Shown in pieces: positions 25,028-34,053 of a DNA stretch of 64,000 nt (positions are counted from its first letter, which is position 1; every line of letters begins with the position of its first letter). The notes under the pieces were generated by a model. The model was given only the letters and a program-made list of their open reading frames with translations. It was not told the DNA's origin and searched no databases. The translations under genes and the position numbers were made by a program. The stretch comes from DASWIP01 sp036397635 (GTDB lineage Bacteria > Actinomycetota > AC-67): assembly GCA_036397635.1 (NCBI GenBank), contig DASWIP010000080.1, positions 1 to 64,000 on the forward strand, in the 5' to 3' direction.

Positions 25028-25320
25028 GCCTCACTCCTCACAGATGCTCGGGCGGCCCATCGTAGACGAAACACCGGCCGGGCCGGACTCGCGGATCGCC
25101 GTCGGGGCTCGGGGGCCGGCGCTCCTACCACACGCGAGACAATGGGCGCGAGCACCATGGGGCGGCGCAACGAACCGGCGAGACGGGACATCGCAGGGAA
25201 GCGAGACGCGTAGCTCTGCCGCTTTCGGAGGTTCGTTCCCCGCCTCGGTTCCGCGGTGTCGCCTTCATCCCTTCGCGCCTGACAGGAACGTGAACCACAG
25301 CGGCGAAAGCGACCATCGAA
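25028..25320. other. Divergent intergenic region, no gene found
   Basis: 293 bases between the acyl-CoA dehydrogenase start and a plus-strand secreted-protein gene. I see no tRNA, conserved hairpin or convincing promoter boxes. Open frames crossing it are on the minus strand, have no ribosome site and run opposite to the secreted protein gene. Confidence 0.6.
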
Positions 25321-25869
25321 GTGCACAAGACCGTGAGACGCTCGGCGCGACGCCGGGCCCGTATCGCTTTGACGATCGGGCTCTGTCTCGGCGCGCTCGG
25401 GTCCGGGATCGGCGAGGCCGCGCCCAACGAGACGACCAAGTGCTCGACCACGGTGTGCGCGACCGCGGGGGTGACCACGGAGATCGTCTGCGAACGACCG
25501 GACACGAGAACAGTGTCCTGCCAGGGGATCGTCTCGGTATGGGGGATCGGGCGCGCGAACACGGCTTCGCTGCCGGGGACGCTGAGCTTCCGTGGCGACG
25601 GGCGCTGCGGCGGGTCGTGCAGCTCGAACCAGCTCGCCCAAGGAGCAGCGCCGTGGAACGGCCTGACGACGCGGCACGCGGAGGTGCGCAAGGTGCTGTA
25701 CTTCCCGCCGGCGCGCGTCTCGAGCTCGACCCGGGGCTGCCTGCTGTACACCCTGTACGGTGCCTCGGTTGCGACCGCGCGAGGGCTGGCTCCCCTCAGC
25801 GTCGAGCTCGACAGCATCGAGAGCGCGCGCGAGATGTACGTCGAGGTCTACGCCTGCAACCAGGTCTAA
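25321..25869 (+). CDS. Cys-rich secreted protein of unknown function
   Basis: 182 residues. A basic N terminus (VHKTVRRSARRRAR) and hydrophobic stretch to GIGEA (about 37) form a signal peptide. The mature part has ten Cys (CSTTVC, VC, SC, CGGSC, and two later), so several disulfides are likely. I recognise no family. The GTG start has a poor ribosome site. It is convergent with the inositol-phosphatase-like gene, nine bases apart. Confidence 0.55.
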   Translation: MHKTVRRSARRRARIALTIGLCLGALGSGIGEAAPNETTKCSTTVCATAGVTTEIVCERPDTRTVSCQGIVSVWGIGRANTASLPGTLSFRGDGRCGGSCSSNQLAQGAAPWNGLTTRHAEVRKVLYFPPARVSSSTRGCLLYTLYGASVATARGLAPLSVELDSIESAREMYVEVYACNQV

Positions 25870-25878
25870 CCCCGCCGC

Positions 25879-26667
25879 TCACTCCCCGTTGAGGATCGCG
25901 AGCACTTGCTCGTGGAGCATCCCGTTCGATGCGAGCACCGGCCCCGACCGAACACCGGTCGAGCCGTCCACACTCGTGACCTTGCCGCCCGCCTCGGTGA
26001 CGATCACCGCGACCGCGGCAAGATCCCATACCGACAGATCGGCGAACTCGACCATCACATCCATCGCGCCTTCGGCGACCAGCATGTGCCCCCAGAAGTC
26101 ACCGAACGCGCGGAAGCGCGCGCACCGCCTGCCCAGCTCGATGAACCCGTCCAACCGGCGCCCGGGATCGGAGCCCTCCCCGGTCTCCCCGTAGCGGATC
26201 ACGTCGCCGCTGCAGATGTGCGCGTCGGCGAGCTGCTCGGTCGAAGACACCCGGATCGGCGCGCCGTCACGGAACGCGCCGTCGCCGGCAGACGCCCACC
26301 AGCGCGCACCCAACGCCGGCGCGCTGACCATGCCCAGCACCAGCTCGCCGTCCTGCTCCAGCGCCACCAGCGTCGCGAACACCGGGATGCCGCGCGCGAA
26401 GTTCTTGGTGCCGTCGATAGGATCCACGATCCAGCGCCGCGACGCGTCGCCTGAAGCACCCTGTTCCTCTCCGAGCACGGCGTCGCCGGGGAAACTCGCC
26501 TCGATCGCGTCGCGCAGCATCCGCTCGATCGCGCGGTCGGCCTCGGTGACCGGTGTGCCGTCCGCCTTCAGCTCGGCGGTCGCGCCGGCGCGCAGGTGCT
26601 CGAGCGCGACGCGGTCGGTGTGATCCAACCAGCCGTGCAGGGCTGCGAACTCGCGGTCGAACGCCAT
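25879..26667 (-). CDS. Inositol monophosphatase family protein (histidinol-phosphatase HisN-like)
   Basis: 262 residues. The Li+-sensitive Mg2+ phosphatase fold is shown by GEEQG (66-70), WIVDPIDGTKNF (79-90) with metal ligands Asp82 and Asp85, and SVWDLAAVAVIVTEAGG near the C terminus. The short, single-domain form with this WD motif is common among HisN-type histidinol phosphatases, but inositol-phosphate or other sugar-phosphate substrates remain possible. The ATG at 26667 is divergent from the Nudix gene, 34 bases away. Confidence 0.83.
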   Translation of the reverse strand: MAFDREFAALHGWLDHTDRVALEHLRAGATAELKADGTPVTEADRAIERMLRDAIEASFPGDAVLGEEQGASGDASRRWIVDPIDGTKNFARGIPVFATLVALEQDGELVLGMVSAPALGARWWASAGDGAFRDGAPIRVSSTEQLADAHICSGDVIRYGETGEGSDPGRRLDGFIELGRRCARFRAFGDFWGHMLVAEGAMDVMVEFADLSVWDLAAVAVIVTEAGGKVTSVDGSTGVRSGPVLASNGMLHEQVLAILNGE

Positions 26668-26701
26668 CGGCGCCCAAGGGTAGCGTGATAGTCTCGCGCG
26701 C

Positions 26702-27172
26702 GTGACGCGATCAGGACCGCCCGTGCTCGCCGTCGGCGCGATCGTGCTCGAGCGCGGCGACCTGCTGCTCGTCAAGCGCGATACCGAGCCCGCCAAGGGG
26801 CAGTGGACGCTGCCGGGCGGGCGGGTCGAGTGGGGAGAGAGCCTCCGCGAGGCAGTGGTGCGCGAGGTGCGGGAGGAGACCGGCATCGATATCGACGTCG
26901 AGGCCGTCGCCGGCATCGCCGAGCGTATCGTCCCCGACGACGAGGGTGAGGTTCGGTGGCATTTCGTGATCCTGGACTTCTGGGCGAAGCCCCGCTCGCG
27001 CGAGACGAAGGCCGGCGATGACGTGAGCGAAGCACGATGGGTTCCCGTCGGCGAGCTCGCCGAGATGCGATTGACCACGGGGCTCTACGAGTTCCTGCAG
27101 GATCGCGGGGCGCTGGAGGGCCGCCGTCCGCGCGCGCGGCCGGGTGAGCCGGTCGAGCCGCACACCCTGTAG
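26702..27172 (+). CDS. NUDIX hydrolase
   Basis: 156 residues. A complete Nudix box, G-x5-E-x7-REVREETGI, spans residues 40-62, within LPGGRVEWGES. It hydrolyses a nucleoside diphosphate linked to another group; an N-terminal strand (AVGAIVLERGDLLLVKR) and the size suit ADP-ribose or (d)NTP pyrophosphatases. GTG start at 26702. The next gene begins 67 bases on, same strand. Confidence 0.88.
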   Translation: MTRSGPPVLAVGAIVLERGDLLLVKRDTEPAKGQWTLPGGRVEWGESLREAVVREVREETGIDIDVEAVAGIAERIVPDDEGEVRWHFVILDFWAKPRSRETKAGDDVSEARWVPVGELAEMRLTTGLYEFLQDRGALEGRRPRARPGEPVEPHTL

Positions 27173-27239
27173 CGCTGATCGGAGCGGTGGGCTCGAGATT
27201 GGTATGATCCGGGCCGCCGCCGACCCCGAAGGAGCAGGA

Positions 27240-28025
27240 GTGGACGTCAACATCCTGGACTTCCGCGTCATCGATCGCGTGCTCGCCGAGACCGATCCGG
27301 ACGCCGCCGACGTCGTGTTCATGGGCGCGCGCGGCACGCTCGCGTTCCCCTTCGTGGTCGTGCGCCGGCTGGCCGGACCGGGTGGCGTGTACATCGACGC
27401 CTGCGATGTGGTGGACGCCGACGGGCGCAGCCTCGGCATCTGGGAGAAGACGTTCGAACTCGACGGTGAGTCCAAGCCTTGCACGCTGATCACCGAGCTG
27501 CGCGACGTCTCCTTCCCAGGGCCGGGCACCTACATGCTGCAGTACTTCATCTTCGACGATGTGGTGGGCGGGTTCCCCTTCCAGGTGGTGCAGGCCGATG
27601 CGCCCGCCGCCGGCATCGTCCCCGGACCGCTTGATGCCGCCCTCGCGAAGTCCACCATCGCATGGCTCACCGTGACCGGTACCGACGAGAAGCCCATCTG
27701 GTACGGCTACGAGAACGGCCGCATCTACGTGCTCGCCGGCGGTGAAGGCGAGCAGCAGATCCCCGGTCTGACCGAGGCCCGGACGGTGAGACTCGCGGCA
27801 CGTTCGAAGGACAAGCGCTCGCTGGTCGCGGAAGCCGACTGCGCGGTCGACGTGCTCGAGAAGAACGCCGAGTGGGACCGTATCGCGCGCGACTTGCTGA
27901 TCGGACGCCGCCTCAACCTACGTGACGGCGACAAGGCGGCCGACCGGTGGAAGGAAACCTGCGAGATCGCCTGCCTGACGCCTCTGCCCCCCGAGGCGCC
28001 CGAGCAGGAAGAGAACGCCTCCTAG
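27240..28025 (+). CDS. Conserved hypothetical protein, possibly with a split-barrel FMN/F420-binding part
   Basis: 261 residues, soluble, acidic C terminus. I do not recognise a named family. The first half (to about 125) is beta-rich, with GPGTYMLQYFIFDD. The second half (KPIWYGYENGRIYVLAGGEGEQQIPGL...VRLAARSKD) reads like the flavin-binding split barrel of pyridoxamine-phosphate-oxidase relatives. That is a pattern impression only. AAGGAG lies 5 bases before the GTG at 27240, which decides the start. It overlaps the convergent lipoprotein gene by four bases. Confidence 0.6.
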   Translation: MDVNILDFRVIDRVLAETDPDAADVVFMGARGTLAFPFVVVRRLAGPGGVYIDACDVVDADGRSLGIWEKTFELDGESKPCTLITELRDVSFPGPGTYMLQYFIFDDVVGGFPFQVVQADAPAAGIVPGPLDAALAKSTIAWLTVTGTDEKPIWYGYENGRIYVLAGGEGEQQIPGLTEARTVRLAARSKDKRSLVAEADCAVDVLEKNAEWDRIARDLLIGRRLNLRDGDKAADRWKETCEIACLTPLPPEAPEQEENAS

Positions 28026-29005
28026 AGATCCAACCCGGCGCCGCGCTGCTCGAACCCGTCGTCGCCCTCGGGCAAACCTCTCTGCTCCTCGCCGGCGAAC
28101 GCGCGCGCGCCGTTGTGATGGACCTCGGCGACGACCGCCGGGGGCTCCAGCGTGATGACGTCACCCTCGGTCGGCAGCTCGCCGGCCGCCACCGGCTCGA
28201 GGTCGGCAGCGGACTCGACCTCGGCGGCAGGCCCGACCTCGGGCGCGAGCTCGGCAGCGGGCGCGCGGCGTCCCATCAGCAACCAGCCGATCAGCGCAAC
28301 GATCAGCAGCACCGGGATCAGGATCATCAGCAACGAGCCTGCTCGGAGCTGCGATGAATCAGCAAGGAACGTAGTGACCGTCCCGATGCGCGGGCGCCAC
28401 ACCACGCCGTCGCCTTCGATCGTCCCCCCACCCTCGCGCACGGTCGTCTCACCGGGAAGCCGGGTGCGGATCTCGAAGTGCACGGTGTCGGCGAGCACGT
28501 CTGCGAGCTGCTCGACGATCGGATCCACGTCGTCGCCGAACCCCAGGTCGATCGTGCCGTCGAATCGTCCGTCGGTCCGCAGGAACGACTGCGTCACCTG
28601 GTAGTCGAGCTCCAGGCTGGCGAGGTCGACGGGCTGCGCGTCATCGCGTCCGGCGCCCGCCAGCTCGGCGAGCGCGCGCTCGAACCCGGCCTCGTCGGCG
28701 AAGGCTCGCCGGGCCTCCAACACAAGGCCGCCACCGGGCGCGCGGCGCGAGGTCTCCCAGCCGCTGCGTTCCAGGCCCGCGAACAGCTCCTCGAGCGTGG
28801 AGATGCTGGAAGTCTCGTCGGGAGACGCTTCCGCAGCTTGCTGCAGGCCCTCGACCAGCTCGGCGTCCAGCTCGACCGCCAGCGAGAACTCGCCGCTGCC
28901 GTCGGGCTCGAACGACGTGCCGATCCGCACGGTCAGATCGCAGGCCGAAAGGGCGACGGTCAACAGGGCGAGCAGCGCGCCGGCGCGCACGGTCCTTCGA
29001 AGCAT
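28022..29005 (-). CDS. LppM-like/DUF3153-type lipoprotein with C-terminal membrane span
   Basis: 327 residues. Signal peptide with lipobox LSAC (Cys about 22), then an extracellular domain starting DLTVRIGTSFEPDGSGEF, typical of the LppM/DUF3153 family of actinobacterial envelope lipoproteins. A transmembrane segment follows (SLLMILIPVLLIVALIGWLLMG, near residues 223-244) and an acidic cytoplasmic tail. Family function is unsettled. It lies 70 bases downstream of the BACON-like gene on the same strand. Confidence 0.72.
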   Translation of the reverse strand: MLRRTVRAGALLALLTVALSACDLTVRIGTSFEPDGSGEFSLAVELDAELVEGLQQAAEASPDETSSISTLEELFAGLERSGWETSRRAPGGGLVLEARRAFADEAGFERALAELAGAGRDDAQPVDLASLELDYQVTQSFLRTDGRFDGTIDLGFGDDVDPIVEQLADVLADTVHFEIRTRLPGETTVREGGGTIEGDGVVWRPRIGTVTTFLADSSQLRAGSLLMILIPVLLIVALIGWLLMGRRAPAAELAPEVGPAAEVESAADLEPVAAGELPTEGDVITLEPPAVVAEVHHNGARAFAGEEQRGLPEGDDGFEQRGAGLDL

Positions 29006-29075
29006 CGATGCTCCTGGTCGGGAGAAGCCGAGCGTATCCTACGAGCCCGCGCCCACCCCCGCCACACGCCCAGCG

Positions 29076-30458
29076 TCAGCCGAGCGTGCCGTCGGTCCGG
29101 CAGTGCGTCCGCTGCTCGGGCGTCTTGGTGCCCGGAAATAGTTGCAGGTTCCCGAGCGAGTCCTCGGTGTAGATCCACCACAGGATGTAACTGCCCTGAC
29201 CCGCCGAGCATGCCGGCAGCGACCCCACCTCAACGGCGAATAGGTCCCCCGATGACCGGCTCATTGGGATGAAACGGTGATCGTCACAGGTGATCGGGCT
29301 CTGTGGAGCCCCGCGACAGAACTGATAACGCACCTGCGCATCGGTGATGTCGGTGTCGTCGGTTATCCTCGCCGACGCCATCCGGTACAGCGCGCAGGCC
29401 CCGCCCGGACACCGCTCACGCGCCTCCCCCATCGTCCGGTCCTGGGCGTATGGCGCGAAGGTGTCATGCACGCCCCGGACCTCCACCACCGAGTCGCCGC
29501 CGCTCGAGGTGATCCGCAGCTCCAGGTCCTGAGGACCCTCCGGCGCCTGATCGAAGACGTAGGACACTTGAACCGCCACGCGCTCGCCCGGCTGGATCGT
29601 CCCCGACGCCCCGGCGGCGACGCGGAGCCACGCGCGCGCGACCGAGGCCTGGTAGCTCAGCGGGGCGAGTCCACCGTTTCGGACCTCCAGCGCCAAGGTC
29701 TTTGTCCCCTCGCGCGCCGAGCCGAAGTCGAGCGACGGCTTCGGCACGACCAGTAGCGGGATCGCCTCCGTGTCGATCTCCACCACGACGGTGGCCTCGC
29801 CGCCATTCGACGACAGCGCGATGCTCGAGCTGATGGCCCCCTGCGTCAACCCGCTGCGATCGACCGAGGCGCGCACGATGATCGCTTCGCCGCCGGCCAC
29901 GTCGCCCGCGACGCGCTCGAGCACCACGAACGGATCAGCCGGCGAGGCCTCCCACTGCAACGGCTGCGCGCCGCCGTTTGCGATACGAAGATCCGCCGCT
30001 GTGGACGACGCCCCGAAGCGCAGGAGCGTGGTCGCCTCAAGGCGCGCGGGTCCCGAGACGGGAGGAACCTCGCCCACCGCGAGGGTCACCGGGATCGTCG
30101 CCGACCCGTCGACGGTCCTCACCTCCAGCCCGGCCGTCACGGTCCCGCCCGCCAGCCCCGTCCGCTCGGCGATCACGTCGATCTCCGCACGCGCCCCTCT
30201 CGGGACGACGCCGACCGCCGGCTGCATCGCCAGCCACGACTGATCCGCGGCGATGTCGAACCCGAGCGCGCTCGTCCCGTCGTTGGTCAGCGTCAGCGTT
30301 ACCCGATCCTGCTGCGCCCCGAACGCGATCGCCGCCGGCTCCACGAGCAGCGCGCCCGCCCGCACAGGCCCGTCGCCGCGCGCGACGACCACGTAGGCAA
30401 CCGCGACCGCGGCGAGGGCCGCGGCCGCTCCTGCTGCGTACAACTTCGGTTTGATCAT
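29076..30458 (-). CDS. Membrane-anchored BACON-like Ig-repeat protein
   Basis: 460 residues. An N-terminal anchor (8-26) is followed by three Ig-like units of about 95 residues, each with the BACON pattern: 'L..F......LTLTNDGTSALGFDIAADQSWLAMQPAVG', 'LLRFG...LRIANGGAQPLQWEA' and 'LDFGS...LEVRNGGLAPLSYQASVARAWLRV'. BACON domains bind carbohydrate or act as spacers. The C terminus (about 330-460) is a separate Cys-containing domain (CPGGAC, CRGAP, CDDHRF, PACSAGQG) that I do not recognise. The ATG directly follows the stop of the 72-residue gene upstream. Confidence 0.75.
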   Translation of the reverse strand: MIKPKLYAAGAAAALAAVAVAYVVVARGDGPVRAGALLVEPAAIAFGAQQDRVTLTLTNDGTSALGFDIAADQSWLAMQPAVGVVPRGARAEIDVIAERTGLAGGTVTAGLEVRTVDGSATIPVTLAVGEVPPVSGPARLEATTLLRFGASSTAADLRIANGGAQPLQWEASPADPFVVLERVAGDVAGGEAIIVRASVDRSGLTQGAISSSIALSSNGGEATVVVEIDTEAIPLLVVPKPSLDFGSAREGTKTLALEVRNGGLAPLSYQASVARAWLRVAAGASGTIQPGERVAVQVSYVFDQAPEGPQDLELRITSSGGDSVVEVRGVHDTFAPYAQDRTMGEARERCPGGACALYRMASARITDDTDITDAQVRYQFCRGAPQSPITCDDHRFIPMSRSSGDLFAVEVGSLPACSAGQGSYILWWIYTEDSLGNLQLFPGTKTPEQRTHCRTDGTLG

Positions 30459-30677
30459 CTAAGTGCCCGGCGACCGGTAGGTACCCTTCGACGTCTTCTC
30501 GACGGTGCCAGCCTTCGCCTCCCGCGCGAGCGCGCGCACCAACTCGTCGCGGGCGTCGGGCTGCTCGCGCGGGTCGATGTACCCCGCGCGCAGCGCGCGG
30601 TCCCAGACCACCGTCCAGTGCAGCATCTCTCCCTCCGCCTCGGCGAGCACGCGCAGCGCAGCGTCACGGGCGTTCAT
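30459..30677 (-). CDS. Small HARE-HTH-like protein
   Basis: 72 residues with the pattern AALRVLAEAEGEMLHWTVVWDRALRAGY...GTVEKTSKGTYRSP, which fits the winged-helix HARE-HTH (HB1/ASXL) fold: helix-turn-helix followed by a wing ending in a KG.Y strand. A DNA- or protein-binding accessory role is likely but not shown. Its ATG overlaps the LLM enzyme stop by four bases and its stop abuts the BACON-like start, so all three are probably co-translated. Confidence 0.6.
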   Translation of the reverse strand: MNARDAALRVLAEAEGEMLHWTVVWDRALRAGYIDPREQPDARDELVRALAREAKAGTVEKTSKGTYRSPGT

Positions 30678-31657
30678 CGACGGACCAGCGGAAGCAGGTC
30701 GCGCGCGAGATCGAGCTGCTCGTCATCGGGGAGGGAGAACGGCAGCGCGCCGAACCCGAGGATGATCTCCTCGACCCCCAGCGCCTCGAACCGCTCGATG
30801 CGTTCGGCGAGCTGCTCGGGCGTACCGGCCAGGGCGCCGTCGGCGAAGGATCCCAGCGTCGTGCCGTCGAGCACCCCGCCGGGCGCCCACGCGCGCATCG
30901 CCTCGAACCGCTTCGCCAGGTCCGCGTCGTCGGTGCCGAGCAGCGTGTACAACCCGATCGACAGCCGCACGGTGTCGGGGTCTCGGCCCGCGTCGTCACA
31001 TGCGCCGCGCAACACGTGCAGTCGCGCGCCGTAGTCCTCGGGCGTCATGCGCCAGACCACGTTCCAGCCGTCCGCGTGCTCGGCGACGATGCGAGCAACC
31101 TTCGGCCCGCCCTTGCCTCCGACCCACACCCCGGGGCGATCCTTGGCCGGCCCCGACCAGCGCGGTGGATCCCCCTCCGGCGCGCGGGCCGCCCCGTGCT
31201 CCAGCGCGCTTCGCACCGTCCCCACGTAGGTCCGTAGATGCGCGAGACGCTCGCCTGCCGAGCCGTACTGGAGGCCGGCGGCCCGGAACTCGGCCTCGTA
31301 CCAGCCTGCCCCCAGGCCGAGGTCCAGCCGTCCACCGGAGACCTCGTGGATGCCGGCCGCCGCCAGCGCCGTCACCGGCGCCGGGCGGAACGGCGCGCAC
31401 AGCACCAGCGCACCCAGCCCGACGCGCTCGGTCCCGGCAGCCAGCACGGCCAGCGTCGAGAGCGCTTCGGGCGTTCCGTACCGTTCGTCCGGCCCGCCGT
31501 AACGGCCGAGATCCAAGAACAGGTGATCCGACACCCACACCGAGTCGAACCCGACGGCCTCGGCACGCCGGGCGTAGGCCAGAACGCGCTCGACCGTGGC
31601 CGGTCCTCCGTCGGGAAACGAGAAGTCGTAATGCGGCAAGGCCATCCCGATGCGCAT
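30674..31657 (-). CDS. LLM-class F420-dependent oxidoreductase (second copy)
   Basis: 327 residues, luciferase-like TIM barrel. RIGMALPHYDFS, RRAEAVGFDSVWVSDHLF (29-46) and EVSGGRLDLGLGAGWYEAEF are clear signatures. WVGGKGGPKVARIVAEHADGWN matches F420-dependent relatives such as glucose-6-phosphate dehydrogenase-like LLM enzymes. Substrate unknown. It has low similarity to the LLM enzyme at 4491 and probably a different role. The ATG at 31657 has a weak ribosome site. It leads the operon with the HARE-HTH-like and BACON-like genes. Confidence 0.86.
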   Translation of the reverse strand: MRIGMALPHYDFSFPDGGPATVERVLAYARRAEAVGFDSVWVSDHLFLDLGRYGGPDERYGTPEALSTLAVLAAGTERVGLGALVLCAPFRPAPVTALAAAGIHEVSGGRLDLGLGAGWYEAEFRAAGLQYGSAGERLAHLRTYVGTVRSALEHGAARAPEGDPPRWSGPAKDRPGVWVGGKGGPKVARIVAEHADGWNVVWRMTPEDYGARLHVLRGACDDAGRDPDTVRLSIGLYTLLGTDDADLAKRFEAMRAWAPGGVLDGTTLGSFADGALAGTPEQLAERIERFEALGVEEIILGFGALPFSLPDDEQLDLARDLLPLVRR

Positions 31658-31764
31658 CCGCCCAGTGTAGGCCGCATCTCAAGGTCGGGCTCGGGCAGGC
31701 CGACGACAGCGAGAGACGGCCGTGATGTTGGCCGTTCATCGAGGTTCCATCGCGACCGGGGGCT

Positions 31765-34047
31765 ATGGAGATGACCCAACGACTCAGGCTCGGAGAGATA
31801 CTCGTCCAGGCAGGCATCCTCACGGACGAGCAGCTTGCGCGCGCGCTCGATGCGCAGGCCGGCGCCGACGGCGTGCGACACCGGCTCGGGTCGGTGATCA
31901 CGCGCCTCGGCTTCGCCAACGAGACCGAGATCGCGACCGCGATCGCGCGACAGCTGGGCGTCCCGTTCCTTGACGTGTCGGACCTGACGCCGGATCCCGA
32001 GCTGGTGAGCCTGATCCCGCGGCGCATAGCCGAGCACCACCAGGCCATACCGGTCGGCCGGAACGACGACGGCGTGATCACCGTGGCGCTGGCAGACCCC
32101 ACCAACGTCGTGGCCCTCGACGACCTCGGCATGATCCTGGGCCGGAGGATCGAGCTGGCGGTTGCGACGGCCGCCGCGATCGGCGAGCGGATCGAGCGAT
32201 GGTACGGCATCGGCGGCGGCGCGAACGAGGCTGTGCTATGGATCGGCGACGCCTCGGCGGTCGAGGTCCTGCCTGACTTTCAGATGGACGAGGACCTCGA
32301 GAGCGTCCGTCGCTCGACCGAGATGGCGCCGATCGTACGCCTGGTGAACGCGCTGCTGTCGGACGCGACCAAATCGCGCGCGACCGACGTGCACATCGAG
32401 CCCTACCCCCGCGAGGTGCAGGTCCGCTTCCGGATCGATGGTCACCTCCGCGAGGTGATGACGCTGCCGAAGTACGTGCACCTCTCCACGATCTCACGCA
32501 TCAAGGTGATGAACGGGATGGACATCGCCGAGCGCCGGCGCCCGCAGGACGGGCGCGGTCGCGTGCTCGTGGACGGCCAGGAGGTGGACGTCCGAGTGTC
32601 CACCCTACCGACCATGCACGGCGAGAAGGTCGTGCTCCGCCTGCTTCGCAAAGACGAAGCGCAGGTCGACTTTGCCGTCCTTGGCATGGCCGACGACGAG
32701 CTGGCTGCGATGCAGCGTCTGCTGGCGATGCCTCAGGGATTGATCGTGTTCACCGGCCCGACCGGATCCGGCAAGACGACCAGCATGTACGCGGCCATGC
32801 GTCAGCTCGTCGATCCGTCGCGCAACGTCGTGACGCTGGAGGACCCGATCGAGTACCAGATCAACGGGGTGAACCAGGTCCAGATCGACGACCGGATCGG
32901 CCTGAGCTTCGCGCGCGGGCTGCGTACCATCCTGCGCCAGGACCCCAACATCATCCTGGTCGGCGAGATCCGCGACGCCGAGACGGCGCAGATCGCGATG
33001 CAAGCCGCCTTGACCGGCCACCTGGTGATGACCACGCTTCATACAAACGACGCACCCTCGGCGATCACGCGGCTCGTGGACATCGGCGTCGAGCCGTTCC
33101 TGATCTCCTCGGCGCTGAGCGCCGTGGTCGCCCAGCGCCTGCTCCGCACGGTCTGCACCGAGTGCACCCAGCGGGCCGATCCGAGCGAGCGCACCCTGGC
33201 GATGCTCGGCCTCACCCGAGGCGACCTGATCGAGCACACGATCGTGCAGGGCGCCGGCTGCCCGACCTGCGCGTTCACGGGGTATCTGGGGCGCGCCGGC
33301 ATCTTCGAGATCCTGACCATGACGACTCGCGTCCGAGAGCAGATCATCGCCGGCGCATCCGAGGCGGGGCTGGCGCGGGTCGCGCGCGAAGAGGGCCTGC
33401 GCACGCTGCGACAGACCGGCCTCGCGCGCGCGTTCGAGGGCCGCACGACGTTGGACGAGGTGTTGCGCGCCACCTACTTCGAACGGGAGGACACCTACCG
33501 GTGCCCCGGCTGCCGTCACGAGGTCGAGCGCTCGTTCGCGAGCTGTCCGTATTGCCAGACGCCGCTGGCAGGCGGTCACTGCGGCTCGTGCAGCAGGCCG
33601 ACCAAGCCCGAATGGCACGCGTGCCCGTGGTGCTCGGCGAGCCTGACGCCGTCGTCGCCGTTCGCCGACGGCGTACCGCGCGTGCTGCTCGTGGACGACG
33701 ACCCGGAGCTGTGCGCGATGCTGAAGACGCTGCTTTCGCCCGAGTTCGATGTGACCACGGCGGGGACGGCCGAAGAGGCGCTGCGCCGCGCGCCGGTCGA
33801 CCGGCCGGATCTGATCCTGCTCGACCTGCTCCTGCCGGATCAGTCGGGCACCGCGGTGGCCGAGGCCCTGCGCGCGCAGGTCGCGACGGCGTCGATCCCG
33901 ATCGTGATGCTCACCGGCGAAGCGGACGAGGACGCCGAGATCCGCGCCCTGCAGGCCGGCGCCGACGACTTCCTCCGCAAGCCGGTGGAGGAAGACGTGC
34001 TGCGCGCGCGGCTGTCCGCCCTGCTGCGGCGAAGCGTTCGCGCCTAG
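31765..34047 (+). CDS. PilB/GspE-type secretion ATPase fused to zinc ribbons and a response-regulator receiver
   Basis: 760 residues. Domains in order: MshEN-type N terminus (about 5-150, RLGEILVQAGILTDEQL), GspE ATPase with DVHIEP (Asp box), Walker A GPTGSGKT (331-338), VVTLEDPIEY, LRQDPNIILVGEIRD Walker B and the CTECTQ...CPTC zinc site usual in PilB. Then come four CxxC knuckles (CPGC at 580, CPYC, CGSC, CPWC), and a CheY-like receiver from about 639 with phospho-acceptor Asp687 in LLDLLLP and Lys in RKPVE. It would power type IV pilus assembly or type II secretion at the membrane; the added receiver suggests direct phosphorelay control. No pilin or pilC is next to it. Confidence 0.9.
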   Translation: MEMTQRLRLGEILVQAGILTDEQLARALDAQAGADGVRHRLGSVITRLGFANETEIATAIARQLGVPFLDVSDLTPDPELVSLIPRRIAEHHQAIPVGRNDDGVITVALADPTNVVALDDLGMILGRRIELAVATAAAIGERIERWYGIGGGANEAVLWIGDASAVEVLPDFQMDEDLESVRRSTEMAPIVRLVNALLSDATKSRATDVHIEPYPREVQVRFRIDGHLREVMTLPKYVHLSTISRIKVMNGMDIAERRRPQDGRGRVLVDGQEVDVRVSTLPTMHGEKVVLRLLRKDEAQVDFAVLGMADDELAAMQRLLAMPQGLIVFTGPTGSGKTTSMYAAMRQLVDPSRNVVTLEDPIEYQINGVNQVQIDDRIGLSFARGLRTILRQDPNIILVGEIRDAETAQIAMQAALTGHLVMTTLHTNDAPSAITRLVDIGVEPFLISSALSAVVAQRLLRTVCTECTQRADPSERTLAMLGLTRGDLIEHTIVQGAGCPTCAFTGYLGRAGIFEILTMTTRVREQIIAGASEAGLARVAREEGLRTLRQTGLARAFEGRTTLDEVLRATYFEREDTYRCPGCRHEVERSFASCPYCQTPLAGGHCGSCSRPTKPEWHACPWCSASLTPSSPFADGVPRVLLVDDDPELCAMLKTLLSPEFDVTTAGTAEEALRRAPVDRPDLILLDLLLPDQSGTAVAEALRAQVATASIPIVMLTGEADEDAEIRALQAGADDFLRKPVEEDVLRARLSALLRRSVRA

Positions 34048-34053
34048 CGACGC

